From positions 62,001 through 126,000 of the forward strand of contig NZ_JHQR01000271.1 of the NCBI RefSeq assembly GCF_014843825.1: a stretch of 64,000 nucleotides of DNA, written 5' to 3'. Position numbers and translations under genes: made by a program. This DNA comes from Mesorhizobium silamurunense (GTDB lineage: Bacteria > Pseudomonadota > Alphaproteobacteria > Rhizobiales > Rhizobiaceae). The notes under the pieces were generated by a model. That model was not told the origin of the DNA and searched no databases. It was given only the letters and a program-made list of their open reading frames with translations. Of the stretch, positions 7,894-16,840 are shown one piece after another (the stretch's first letter is position 1; each line of letters starts with the position of its first letter).

Positions 7894-8649
7894 TCAAAGC
7901 ATCATCTGTCTAAGTTTGTAGGCTACCTCCGTGCGGTTCGTAGCTTTCAACTTTTTCATGATGTTGCGGATATGGACCTTGACGGTGCTCTCGCAGAGGT
8001 TGAGCTCATAGGCAATGATCTTGTTGGCCTTGCCTTTCCTGAGCGCCTCCACGACCGCGGCCTCGCGCAAGGTGAACATGCCGGCAAGCGGACGGGCCCC
8101 GTTTGCGGTCGAATGGATGACCTCGCGTAGCGCCAGCACGCAGCTGGCGGGCACGAAGATTCCTCCGGCGCGGGCGAGACCGATGGCCTCGGCAGCGACC
8201 TTCACCTTCACACTCGTGGGAATGTAGCCACGGGCGCCGCATTCGAGAGCCGCAAGAATCTCCCCTGGCTCGTCGGAATCCACCACGACGATTACTGGCA
8301 CGGCGCCAACCTCGGAGATGAGGTGCACAAGTTCCGCCCGAACGCTTTGGTCGGTAACCTTTCTGGCCCCGAGAATAACGAGAATGGCGGATGGCTCCGC
8401 CCCGCTGGCAATGTGCTGGATCTCGTCAAGAGATCCGACGGCGCTGACGCGCAAAGCCGGATTATGTTCGATAAGGCCTCGAGCAAGGCATTCGCGCTCG
8501 AGCGCTCGCTTGTCCACAATTACGACCAGGCCTTCGGTCTGATGTCCGTCTTCGAGAGCGGGCGTGCCGAGCCCGTTCACGTCCGTCAGATGCCCGTTCT
8601 GTAACCCCGTCGCGTCCTTCCAAGAATCGGAAATTTGAGCATGTCCCAT
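7894..8649 (-). CDS. LuxR-family regulator with degenerate receiver domain
   Basis: A 251-residue protein. Residues about 38-165 form a receiver-like alpha/beta domain, and residues about 185-248 form a LuxR-type helix-turn-helix ('LNLCESTVKVHIRNIMKKL'). The receiver lacks the usual phosphate-accepting Asp: the expected position reads 'AILVILGARKV', with Gly, and the N-terminal acidic pair is reduced ('VVIVDKRAL'). It is therefore probably not controlled by a histidine kinase. The place between polysaccharide genes and opposite the dehydrogenase gene suggests it regulates exopolysaccharide synthesis (inference). An AAGG site precedes the start. Confidence 0.85.
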   Translation of the reverse strand: MGHAQISDSWKDATGLQNGHLTDVNGLGTPALEDGHQTEGLVVIVDKRALERECLARGLIEHNPALRVSAVGSLDEIQHIASGAEPSAILVILGARKVTDQSVRAELVHLISEVGAVPVIVVVDSDEPGEILAALECGARGYIPTSVKVKVAAEAIGLARAGGIFVPASCVLALREVIHSTANGARPLAGMFTLREAAVVEALRKGKANKIIAYELNLCESTVKVHIRNIMKKLKATNRTEVAYKLRQMML

Positions 8650-9553
8650 CGCCTTATTTACTCCTCTCCGCCGCTGACTTTGCTCGCTCCCCCTTTATAT
8701 CTTGACCCTCGCAAGGCTTGTCAGAGGCATGAACTGATACGCTCGTTCCTACCGTGTGTCGGGCAACTGGTTGTCAACTGAGGAATAGATTCAAGGAGTA
8801 GTGCATACGCCGGCCCAACCCACGGACGTATGGCACCCCCGCTCCATTGAGGTAATCCAGCCTCAAATGCATACTACGATGCTGTGGAAAAGGTGCATTA
8901 ATCCGGGTTAACAATTTGGTAATTATATCTTAGGTGGCTAAATTAGCCGAAAGGATGACAACCTTAAATTGTAGCGAGGCAATTCAGCGTCCCAAAGCTG
9001 CGCGCGGGCCTGTCTCGACCTCATGGTGGAGATTTGCGACCCGGAGGAAATGGCGCCACAATTCCAGGAAAACCCATTGACCTCGGCTGCCAGTGTCCCC
9101 CACCCAACCGCTGCAGCCGGGGTTTCTTTTTGACCGGCAACTCGAACAAGAACCGCTTCAGACACTCGCCTGTCTTCGATAGCGCGACGCATTGCGAAGT
9201 CGCAGGTGCTGGCGCTTACGGCGGTGCACGAACACGCCTCGTTCGCTTACTCGAGCAGGCATTGTCGTTGACAGTCTCGCCAGCGGAAGACGGCCCGGGG
9301 CCTCCTGCCCATTGGCTCTATGAACTCTGCCACGCAGTGAATGCCAAGCCTATCGCGAGCGCCATTGTTCCGTACAGAACTGGCAGGGTCTTGGCGCTTA
9401 CGCCGACCCGCAGCAGAGTAGGGCCGAGGTGGTCCGTGCCGCCGATCCAGGGTTGAGTGGAGACTTCTCCTTCGCAATGGCGCATCGTTGAATTGAAACA
9501 CCGCCTGCCATACAAGCGCCTCGACTCAATAAATGACCTGAGGAAATCTGCGG
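8650..9553. promoter_or_regulatory. Long intergenic region between LuxR regulator and nucleotide-sugar dehydrogenase
   Basis: A gap of 904 bases between divergent genes. The stretch 8880-8960 is clearly more AT-rich than the surroundings and contains a palindrome GGCTAAATTAGCC (8936-8948). I found no open frame with gene-like codon use that is supported by a ribosome site. A short leftward frame (9318-9515) encodes a hydrophobic C-terminal segment but has no family resemblance. The size and AT-rich core suggest complex regulation of the polysaccharide genes. Confidence 0.4.
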
Positions 9554-10834
9554 ATGTCCGAACGCATTGCTGTAATCGGGTTAGGCTATGTCGGCTTGCC
9601 GGTAGCTGTCGCGTTTGGAAAGGTTTTCCCAGGAACGATTGCGTTTGATATCAGCGAACGTCGGATCAACGAACTGCGCGACGGCATCGATCGCACGGGA
9701 GAGGTCGACGCAACGGCGCTCAAGGAAACGTCGATCGTCCTCACCGCCGACCGAAAGATGTTGAAAGGCGCGACGTTCTTCATCGTCGCCGTGCCGACCC
9801 CTATCGATATCAACCGCGCCCCCGATCTTGCTTCTCTGAAGTTGGCATCCGAACTTGTCGGGGAAGCGATTGAGAAGGGCGCGGTCGTCGTCTTCGAATC
9901 GACGGTCTATCCAGGCGTGACGGAAGATTTCTGCGGGCCGATCATCGAGCGGATTTCAGGTCTTAGGCACCCTCATGGCTTCACGCTTGGCTATTCGCCA
10001 GAACGAGCCAACCCTGGCGATCGTGAACACTCGCTGCAACGGATCGTCAAAGTCGTCTCTGGCGAGAATACCGAGACGCTGGAGCGCGTGGCGGATATCT
10101 ACGGCCGCATCATCGATGCCGGTGTCTACCGCGCCCCCTCGATCAAGGTGGCCGAGGCAGCGAAAGTTATCGAGAACACCCAGCGCGATCTGAACATCGC
10201 ACTGATGAATGAACTGGCAATGATCTTCGAGCGGCTCGAGATTCGGACTCAGGATGTCCTCGATGCCGCGTCGACAAAGTGGAACTTTCTTCCCTTCAAG
10301 CCGGGTTTCGTGGGTGGCCACTGCATCAGCGTCGATCCATACTATCTGACCGCCAAGGCAGAGGCTGAGGGATACCATCCGCAGATCATCCTCGCCGGTC
10401 GTCGTATCAATGACGGGATGGGAGCCTTTGTTGCCCAACAGGTCGTCAAGCAGCTGATCCGCTCGGACATGCCCGTCAAAGGAGCTTCCATCGGCATTCT
10501 CGGGCTGACCTTCAAGGAGGACGTGCCGGATTTGCGCAACAGCCGCGTTTTCGACATGGTCAGGGAACTACGGCAGTTCGGCATTGTCCCCAAAGTCCAC
10601 GACCCGCTTGCCGATGCCGAAACCGCTCGACGCGACCATGGCGAAACAATCCTGCCGATTGAGGAAATAAAAGATTTGCAGGCGCTTGTTCTGGCGGTTC
10701 CTCACAAGCAATATCTGGAAGGTGGGAAGTCCCGCATTTTTCAGATGATCAGGCCAGGTGGAACGCTGTTCGACATCAAGTCTGCCTTCAAGCCGAATGA
10801 AATTCCTGGCACGATAAGATATTGGAGCCTGTGA
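9554..10834 (+). CDS. tviB: TviB-like UDP-N-acetylhexosamine 6-dehydrogenase
   Basis: A 426-residue nucleotide-sugar dehydrogenase. The N-terminal NAD domain starts with 'IAVIGLGYVGLPVAVAF'; the substrate domain has 'VVFESTVYPGVTEDFC', 'GYSPERANPGDREHS' and 'AAKVIENTQRDLNIALM'. The catalytic cysteine is in 'GGHCISVDPYYL' (about residue 257). These motifs match the TviB/WbpO branch, which oxidises C6 of UDP-GlcNAc or UDP-GalNAc to the uronic acid in two NAD-dependent steps in the cytoplasm. The epimerase gene follows 32 bases later. It would supply an acidic amino sugar for the polysaccharide. A separate enzyme of this class survives only as a fragment near 52.3 kb. Confidence 0.88.
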   Translation: MSERIAVIGLGYVGLPVAVAFGKVFPGTIAFDISERRINELRDGIDRTGEVDATALKETSIVLTADRKMLKGATFFIVAVPTPIDINRAPDLASLKLASELVGEAIEKGAVVVFESTVYPGVTEDFCGPIIERISGLRHPHGFTLGYSPERANPGDREHSLQRIVKVVSGENTETLERVADIYGRIIDAGVYRAPSIKVAEAAKVIENTQRDLNIALMNELAMIFERLEIRTQDVLDAASTKWNFLPFKPGFVGGHCISVDPYYLTAKAEAEGYHPQIILAGRRINDGMGAFVAQQVVKQLIRSDMPVKGASIGILGLTFKEDVPDLRNSRVFDMVRELRQFGIVPKVHDPLADAETARRDHGETILPIEEIKDLQALVLAVPHKQYLEGGKSRIFQMIRPGGTLFDIKSAFKPNEIPGTIRYWSL

Positions 10835-10866
10835 GGCTCGGCCCGAATCGACGCTGGGGATAAGCA

Positions 10867-11886
10867 GTGACATCAAGCAGGCCAATTCTGATCACCGGCG
10901 CGGCCGGTTTCATCGGTTTTCATCTCTGTCAGAGACTGCTCTCCGATGGCCGGCAGGTCGTCGGACTCGATTCCATGAACGAGTACTACGACGTCACCCT
11001 GAAGCGGGCGCGACTCGACCGGCTGAACGGGTTTCCGAACTTTCGGTTCGAGCATGTCGATCTCACGGAGCGCGACCGTATTTCGGCGCTGTTTCTGTCG
11101 GCCGCGCCGGAGGTCGTCGTCAATCTCGCGGCTCAAGCCGGCGTGCGCTATTCGCTGACCAACCCGCACGCCTATGCGGAAAGCAATCTCAGCGGCTTTC
11201 TCAATATCCTCGAAGGATGCCGGCACGCCTCGGTTGGCCATCTGGTCTATGCCTCCTCCAGCTCGATCTATGGCGGCAGTACACGAATGCCGTTCTCCGT
11301 TCACGATTCTGCCGACCATCCGCTCAGCCTCTATGCGGCAAGCAAGAAGGCCAACGAGCTTATGGCGCACACCTACAGCCATCTGTTCGGACTGCCGACG
11401 ACCGGACTGCGCTTCTTCACCGTCTATGGTCCTTGGGGACGGCCGGACATGGCTCTGTTCATCTTCGCCAAGGCCATCCTCGCCGGCGAGCCGATCGACG
11501 TCTTCAACTATGGCAACATGCAGCGGGATTTCACTTATATCGACGACATTGTTGAAGGCATTGTCCGCGTCATGCGGCAGCCCGCGACATCCAACCCTGA
11601 TTGGAAAAGTGCCGCGCCGGATCCGGCAACCAGCAACGCGCCGTTCAGGATCCACAACATTGGCGGCAATTCACCCGTTCAACTGAACCGGCTGATCGAA
11701 GTGTTGGAAGACGCGCTCGGGCGCAAGGCAAACCGCAACCTGATGCCGATCCAGCCGGGCGACGTTCCGTCAACTTCCGCCGATGTCAGCTCGCTCGAGG
11801 AGGCGACTGGATTCAAACCAGGGATTCCGATCGAGATCGGGGTTCCGCGTTTCGTGAAATGGTATCGGGAATTCTATCGGGTATGA
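10867..11886 (+). CDS. lpsL: NAD-dependent UDP-hexuronate 4-epimerase (LpsL-like)
   Basis: A 339-residue extended short-chain dehydrogenase/reductase. It has the NAD motif 'LITGAAGFIGFHL', the active-site 'ASSSSIYG' and catalytic 'YAASK' with Tyr near residue 156, and 'RFFTVYGPWGRPDMA', which is characteristic of the UDP-glucuronate 4-epimerase group. It should interconvert UDP-uronates such as glucuronate/galacturonate, fitting the dehydrogenase just upstream, which makes the uronate. GTG start at 10867. LpsL is the Sinorhizobium name; TviC-like substrate preference for an N-acetyl uronate is also possible given its partner. Confidence 0.82.
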   Translation: MTSSRPILITGAAGFIGFHLCQRLLSDGRQVVGLDSMNEYYDVTLKRARLDRLNGFPNFRFEHVDLTERDRISALFLSAAPEVVVNLAAQAGVRYSLTNPHAYAESNLSGFLNILEGCRHASVGHLVYASSSSIYGGSTRMPFSVHDSADHPLSLYAASKKANELMAHTYSHLFGLPTTGLRFFTVYGPWGRPDMALFIFAKAILAGEPIDVFNYGNMQRDFTYIDDIVEGIVRVMRQPATSNPDWKSAAPDPATSNAPFRIHNIGGNSPVQLNRLIEVLEDALGRKANRNLMPIQPGDVPSTSADVSSLEEATGFKPGIPIEIGVPRFVKWYREFYRV

Positions 11887-11919
11887 TCGACAGCTTCGGC
11901 GGACGACGGGTGAAAGTCC

Positions 11920-12378
11920 ATGAACGCGCGCTATGATTTCGGCCGCAACTGGTCTGAGCTCGCGGAGCGCTTCGAGCAGGAACACCTGGATCGCGCTTGC
12001 GAAGACCTTAGCCGCCTCGTCGGCGATGTGAAGGACAAGACCTTTCTGGATATCGGCTGCGGATCGGGTTTGCACTCGGCGGCCACCCTTCGGCTTGGGG
12101 CGGCGAAGGTCCAGGCGCTGGACTACGACACCGACTGCGTCGAGACGACGAAAGCCGTCCTTTCTCGGTTCGCGCCGACGATGATCGTCGTCACCGTCAT
12201 AGTATACTTTGTTGGCGGGCTGGCCGGCATTCTTGTCGGCCACGACATTCTTGATTCAACGCTGATGATATTCCTGATTTCTGGAACATATCTGGCTTGC
12301 GGGCGCACCGTGCCGCCGATCGAAAAAAGCTCCTATGACCATGGCCCAGTTCGGCAGTTGGGCTTCACCAAGACCTGA
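11920..12378 (+). pseudogene. Truncated class I methyltransferase joined to foreign tail
   Basis: The first about 87 residues are the start of a SAM-dependent methyltransferase, with 'FLDIGCGSGLHSAATLRLGA' shortened to the core 'LDIGCGSG' motif I and acidic 'ALDYDTD' motif. From about base 12180 the homology stops and a hydrophobic segment follows ('VVTVIVYFVGGLAGILVG', then 'LMIFLISGTYLACG') ending in a polar tail. No methyltransferase motifs II-IV remain, so it cannot be a working enzyme. An in-frame deletion or insertion joined two unrelated sequences, and the polysaccharide locus ends here. The tail could be the end of a membrane protein. The 152-residue frame could still be translated. 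Confidence 0.6.
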
Positions 12379-12561
12379 GGCCGGAGCTTCGACCGAAAGC
12401 GGTCCCTATGACTGCCGTTCGATATTCAGCGAGCCAGGCGGACAGTTTGTCCGACCACGTGCGGACGCGGCAGGTGCCGCATAACCAATTGCTGGTGCCG
12501 TCAATGATGGAGGGGCCGCATCTGCCCCGCGCGTGGTGCAGGGTGGCGAAGGAAGGACAGT

Positions 12562-13761
12562 TCAGTCGAAGAAGGCCGCATCCTCTTCCCTGAGATACTT
12601 CCTGGCCGCTTCGGCGTCGATATCGAGGCCAAGTCCCGGCGCTTCCAGCAGGTCCACCATGCTGTCCGTCACGATCTGCGGCGGCAGGCCGATTACGAGG
12701 TCCTCCCACCAGGGGTCGGAAGCGCTCGGATACTCGAAGGCGATGTAGTTGGCGGGCAAGGTGGCGCAGACATTGATCAGCGCGCCGAGGCCGAGCAGGC
12801 CGTTCGCGGTACCGTGCGGCGCCATCAGGATCGAGTGCATATAGGCGTGCTCGGCGACCCATTTGAGCTCCGCAATGCCGCCGACATCGGCCGGATCGGG
12901 GCCGATGACACGCACCGCCTGCGTCTCGATCAGTTCCTTGAAATTGTGCCGCAGGTAGATCTGCTCGCCAGTATGGATTGGCGTCGAGGTGGAGGTCGTC
13001 AGCTCCCGATAGGCCTGCGGATTGACCCACGGCACGTAGTCGCCAGTCAGCATGTCCTCGAGCCACATCAGATTGTACTTCTCGACCGCGCGAGCGAACT
13101 TGATCGCATCGGGCAGCATCCAGCCCGGACCGCAGTCGAGCGCCAGACTGACCTTGTCGCCCAGCACTTCCTTCATCGCGATCACGCAGTTGAGCATGTG
13201 ATTGAAACCGCGCTCGCTGATCACTCCCTGATCCATGGCGCCGTGGTAGCCGGCCTTCTTCTGCGTCACGCCGTAATGGAAGCCCTCGACGGTGTCCTTC
13301 ATGTTGGAGTGGAACGAGATTCCTTGCTTGATCATGAAGAAGTTCTGCGGCTGCTCCATCATCCATTTGACGTCGGCGGCGTAGTCCTCCGGCCGGTCGC
13401 CGGCGCGCTTCTGACGGATCGAGCCGTTGTAGACACGCACCTTGTCGCGCACCTTGCCGCCGAGCAGCTTGTAGACCGGAACGCCGGCCGCCTTGCCGGC
13501 GATGTCCCACAAGGCATGCTCGATGGCGGAGACGGCGGCGCCATAGGGCTTGAACGAGCCGCGCTGGCGGATCTTCAGCATCACGCGCTCGACATCGGTC
13601 GGGTCCTCGCCGATCAGCGCCTCGCGGAAATGCAGCACAAAGGGCTTGAGGTAGGTCTTGGTGAACTCGACTTCGCCAAGGCCATAGAGGCTCTCGTCGG
13701 TCACGATGCGGACGATCGGGTGCTTGCCGATAACAGCACAGCGCAGGTCGGTGATCTTCAT
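12562..13761 (-). CDS. Mandelate racemase/MLE-family enzyme 1
   Basis: A 399-residue enolase-superfamily protein: N-terminal capping domain (about 1-125) and a C-terminal barrel. Metal ligands are visible as Asp in 'LALDCGPGW', Glu in 'WLEDML' and Glu in 'HTGEQIY'; the general-acid/base His is in 'ILMAPHGTANG'. On the second barrel strand the motif is 'FFMIKQG', so a Lys is kept. Family members dehydrate or racemise sugar acids and other alpha-hydroxy acids in the cytoplasm. The nearest activities would be gluconate/galactonate-type dehydratases, but the substrate cannot be stated. It is the last gene of a leftward cluster of three such enzymes and a NIPSNAP gene. Confidence 0.85.
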   Translation of the reverse strand: MKITDLRCAVIGKHPIVRIVTDESLYGLGEVEFTKTYLKPFVLHFREALIGEDPTDVERVMLKIRQRGSFKPYGAAVSAIEHALWDIAGKAAGVPVYKLLGGKVRDKVRVYNGSIRQKRAGDRPEDYAADVKWMMEQPQNFFMIKQGISFHSNMKDTVEGFHYGVTQKKAGYHGAMDQGVISERGFNHMLNCVIAMKEVLGDKVSLALDCGPGWMLPDAIKFARAVEKYNLMWLEDMLTGDYVPWVNPQAYRELTTSTSTPIHTGEQIYLRHNFKELIETQAVRVIGPDPADVGGIAELKWVAEHAYMHSILMAPHGTANGLLGLGALINVCATLPANYIAFEYPSASDPWWEDLVIGLPPQIVTDSMVDLLEAPGLGLDIDAEAARKYLREEDAAFFD

Positions 13762-13770
13762 GGCGCAGTC

Positions 13771-14098
13771 CTATTTCACAGACGAGAAAGCTGTCGGCGT
13801 GAGCAGCTGGCTGCTTATATTGGCAATGATCTGCCCGTCGCGCTCGGACTCGTCCCGGGCCCTGTGCCATGCCGGATCGGTGACGAAAGTCGCCCATTTC
13901 GCCTCACGCTCGGCCAGCGATTCCCAGGCGAGGAAATAGGTGAGGCGATTGCTGCTTTCGCCGATCGCCGTGGTGAAAAAGCCCGGCTTGGCGGATGCCA
14001 TGCCTCTCCCAGATGGCCAGCGTTTGGTCGGAAAAGCGCTTGAGCAAAGCCGGCAGCCTACCCGGCAGGCAGTCATAGATACGCAGTTCGTAGATCAT
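13771..14098 (-). pseudogene. NIPSNAP family protein, single-base frameshift
   Basis: The protein start 'MIYELRIYDCLPGRLPALL' (shortened family signature MIYELRIY) and the downstream 'FLAWESLAEREAKW' piece are typical of the short NIPSNAP family (about 105 residues), but they lie in two different frames. The shift falls at the CCC run at 13982-13984 (plus strand), where one extra base is present; removing it restores a continuous frame to the stop at 13771. NIPSNAP proteins in bacteria often accompany sugar-acid or aromatic catabolic genes, and their function is poorly known. This may be a real pseudogene or a homopolymer sequencing error. Confidence 0.7.
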
Positions 14099-14200
14099 GG
14101 TTTCGTCCGTTTCTTTCTTCGCCTCTCCCTTGGGAGAGGTCGACACGAATGGTCGGTAGTTGGCCCTGCGAGCCTGGGGGAATGAGGGAAGGGGTCTGGG

Positions 14201-15559
14201 CTAACTCCAGGTCCGGTCCCAGCTATATTCATTGTTCCAATGCTCGGTGGATTGCCATATCCCCGTGACACCCGGTTGCAGGTGCAGCGAGATTACCTCG
14301 TCGACCACGTCGTCAATCCCCAGGCCCGGCTTGTCCAGAACAGTGATGAAGCCGTCCCTCACGAGCGGCTTGGGCAGGCCGGTGACGATATCGTCCCACC
14401 AGTTGACATCGGCGGAGTGGTATTCGAGCGCCATGAAGTTTTCGGTCGCGGTGGCGACATGTGCGGCGGCCATTGCGGCGATCGGGCTTTCTGCCATGTG
14501 GATCGCCATGGCGACGCCGTGGTCCTGCGCCATGTCGCCGATCTTCTTGGTCTCGAGGATGCCTCCGCTGGTGAGCAGGTCCGGGTGGACAATGGAGAGG
14601 CCGCCACTCTTGAGCAGAGGCTCGAAGCCCTCCTTAAGGTAGATGTCCTCTCCGGTGCAGATCGGCACGGTGGTGGCGGCCTGCAGCTGCCGGTACTGCT
14701 CGGTGTACTGCCACGGGATCACGTCCTCGAGCCAAGCAGGAACGTATTTCTCGATGCGGCGCGACAGGCGTATGCCGTCCTGCAGCGAGATGTGCCCGAC
14801 ATGGTCGATGGCCAGCGGGATCTCGTATCCGATGACCTCGCGAACCTCGTGAATGTACTGCTCGAGCAGGTCGATCCCCTTTTCGGTGAAATGCAGGCCG
14901 TTGAACGGGTGCTGCACGTTCTGCGCATCGTAGGCGAGATTGCGGGCCTTGCGCTCCTCGAGCGTGCCGCCACGGGCGCGCGGATTGGCGTGAAACCCTT
15001 CGAGCGCGCCGGCGGGTGCGACCACAGCACCCGGGACATGGGCGATCTGCATCAAGCCCAGGTCCATCTTGAGGAAGGTGAAACCGCGCTTCATGCGCTC
15101 CTTGAGGCGCTTTCCGGTTTCGGTGCCGCTCGGCTTTTCCGCATCGGTATCGCAATAGACGCGCACCTTCTCCCGAAACCGGCCGCCGAGCATCTGGTAG
15201 ATAGGGACGCCGTAGGCTTTGCCGGCGAGATCCCACAATGCGATTTCGACCGCCGAGACGCCGCCGCCTTGCCGGCCGTGCCCGCCGAACTGCTTGATGC
15301 GGCGAAACAGGCGATCGATGTCGCAAGGGTTCTCGCCAAGCAACCGGCTCTTCAGCATCAGCGCATAGGTGGCGCTGGCGCCGTCGCGCACCTCGCCAAG
15401 CCCGACGATCCCTTGGTTGGTGTAGATCTTGAGCAGCGCTGAGGTGAACGGCGCGCCGACGATTTCGGCTACCCGCATGTCGGTGATGCGAAGGTCGGAC
15501 GGCTTGGAGTTCGTGTTCACCCGATTGAGGGTCTCGCCGGCTCCACTCGTTCTTGGCAT
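14201..15559 (-). CDS. Mandelate racemase/MLE-family enzyme 2
   Basis: A 452-residue enolase-superfamily protein. The second barrel strand carries 'FLKMDLG' (KxD). Metal ligands are Asp in 'LAIDHVGH', Glu in 'WLEDVIPW' and Glu in 'CTGEDIYL'; the catalytic His candidate is in 'AMAIHMAES'. There is a polar N-terminal extension of about 20 residues, and residues around 170-215 form an extra loop ('[15 protein letters not shown]'). Expected to act on a sugar acid or hydroxy acid. It is separate in sequence from enzymes 1, 3 and 4, so these are diverged family members and not recent duplicates. The start at 15559 is the longest; 'ITDMRVAEI' homology starts near residue 24, so a shorter start is possible. 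Confidence 0.83.
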   Translation of the reverse strand: MPRTSGAGETLNRVNTNSKPSDLRITDMRVAEIVGAPFTSALLKIYTNQGIVGLGEVRDGASATYALMLKSRLLGENPCDIDRLFRRIKQFGGHGRQGGGVSAVEIALWDLAGKAYGVPIYQMLGGRFREKVRVYCDTDAEKPSGTETGKRLKERMKRGFTFLKMDLGLMQIAHVPGAVVAPAGALEGFHANPRARGGTLEERKARNLAYDAQNVQHPFNGLHFTEKGIDLLEQYIHEVREVIGYEIPLAIDHVGHISLQDGIRLSRRIEKYVPAWLEDVIPWQYTEQYRQLQAATTVPICTGEDIYLKEGFEPLLKSGGLSIVHPDLLTSGGILETKKIGDMAQDHGVAMAIHMAESPIAAMAAAHVATATENFMALEYHSADVNWWDDIVTGLPKPLVRDGFITVLDKPGLGIDDVVDEVISLHLQPGVTGIWQSTEHWNNEYSWDRTWS

Positions 15560-15621
15560 GACTTATCCTCGTTCTAGTCGGCGGGGGTATTCCCGCACGC
15601 GAGCCGACATAGAGCGCGTTG

Positions 15622-16713
15622 CTAGCTCAGCTCAATCTCATGGGCCTGAAGGTAGTCGTGGTTCATCTCGACACCGAGACCGGGTTTCGACGTCAGCTTG
15701 AGGCTGCCGTTCGAAACATCGAGCGGTCTGTCGATGAGATGATCGTATTTGCCCAGGTTCCACTCCGACGTTTCGAGTTTGTAGAAGTTGGGAACGGTCA
15801 TCATCACCTGCGCTCCCGCAACCACGTTGATTGGACCCGCGGCGTCATGCGGCGAGACCGGGACGTAGTAGGCTTCGCATAGGGCGGAAATCTTCTTGAG
15901 CTCGGTAATGCCGCCGGTCCAGGTGACGTCCGGCATGATGTAGTCGGCGAGCTTGTTCTCGAGTACCGGCACGAAATCCCACTTCGTGTGGCCGCGCTCG
16001 CCCCACGAGATAGCGGCGCTGACCTTCTCACGCACCTGCTTGAGGGCGTTAAGGCTCTCGGGCGGGCACGGCTCCTCGAACCAGTCGATCTGGCCGGCTT
16101 CCTCGAGGCTTCGACAGAGGCGAATGGCGGTCGGAACGTCGAAGCGGCCGTGCGCATCGATGAGAATGTCGACATCAGGGCCCGCCGTTTCGCGGATCAG
16201 AGCCGTGAGCTCGGCCGCTTCGCGCTCGTCCTTGCGGGTCATGCTGCCATCGAGGTAGCCGTCCCGCCGTTCGCGCGACAGGCCATCGGCGATGCGGCCC
16301 TGGTGGGGGAAAGGATCGAACTTGAGCGCAGTGTGTCCGGACTGGACGATGTCCTGAATTTCCCGGACCACAGCTTCCTTGCTGGTGAATTTGGCCTGGT
16401 TGGGGTGGGTGTAGAGGGCGATCTCATCGCGCACTGATCCGCCCAGCAACTCGTAGATCGGCTTGCCGAGGACTTTGCCGCGGATGTCCCAGAGAGCTAT
16501 GTCGATGGCGCTCACGCATTCGACGGCGGCGCCGCGGCTGCCCATGTAGGTGAAGCTGCGGAAGATCTTGTGCCAGAGATATTCGATACGCGCGGGATCC
16601 TCACCTGTCATGGCGGCACCGATCTGCCGCAGGATCGTGCAGAGAGCGCGGTTGGCCAGCTTTGTTGTGGTGGTGATTTCTCCCCAGCCGCTCACCCCCT
16701 CGTCGGTCGTCAC
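15622..16713 (-). CDS. Mandelate racemase/MLE-family enzyme 3, N-terminus affected by frameshift
   Basis: The open frame from GTG 16713 encodes 363 residues with all main motifs: 'TALKFDPF' (KxD), Asp in 'ILIDAHGRF', Glu in 'WFEEPCPP', Glu in 'ISWGERG' and His in 'VSPHDAAGP'. The normal protein start is missing from this frame. About 24 more residues ('ITSIRPWLIKSAASYW...') are encoded in frame upstream, but the ATG at 16787, which has an AAGGTAG ribosome site, is separated from them by a one-base deficit in the AAA run at 16782-16784. One added A would give a standard family N-terminus. The gene is either recently damaged, uses an internal GTG, or contains a sequencing error. Confidence 0.78.
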   Translation of the reverse strand: MTTDEGVSGWGEITTTTKLANRALCTILRQIGAAMTGEDPARIEYLWHKIFRSFTYMGSRGAAVECVSAIDIALWDIRGKVLGKPIYELLGGSVRDEIALYTHPNQAKFTSKEAVVREIQDIVQSGHTALKFDPFPHQGRIADGLSRERRDGYLDGSMTRKDEREAAELTALIRETAGPDVDILIDAHGRFDVPTAIRLCRSLEEAGQIDWFEEPCPPESLNALKQVREKVSAAISWGERGHTKWDFVPVLENKLADYIMPDVTWTGGITELKKISALCEAYYVPVSPHDAAGPINVVAGAQVMMTVPNFYKLETSEWNLGKYDHLIDRPLDVSNGSLKLTSKPGLGVEMNHDYLQAHEIELS

Positions 16714-16840
16714 TTCGACGAACAGGTACTCTCCCCAGTAAGAAGCAGCGGACTTGATCAGCCACGGCCGTATGCTCGTGATTTCATCTCAACTACCTTT
16801 GTCTGAATGGCCGGGCTGAAGATGTTCCGGACCGGGTGTT

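Noticed and set aside
9034-9456. 140-residue rightward open frame in the long intergenic gap
   Set aside because: Codon use is irregular, no family similarity is seen and it lacks convincing context.
9318-9515. 65-residue leftward frame with a hydrophobic C-terminal segment
   Set aside because: Too short, no ribosome site and no recognised family; could be a chance hydrophobic run.
12365-13897. 510-residue leftward frame over enolase enzyme 1
   Set aside because: It is a frame shadow: its sequence is Arg/Gln-rich and the correct frame has all enolase motifs.
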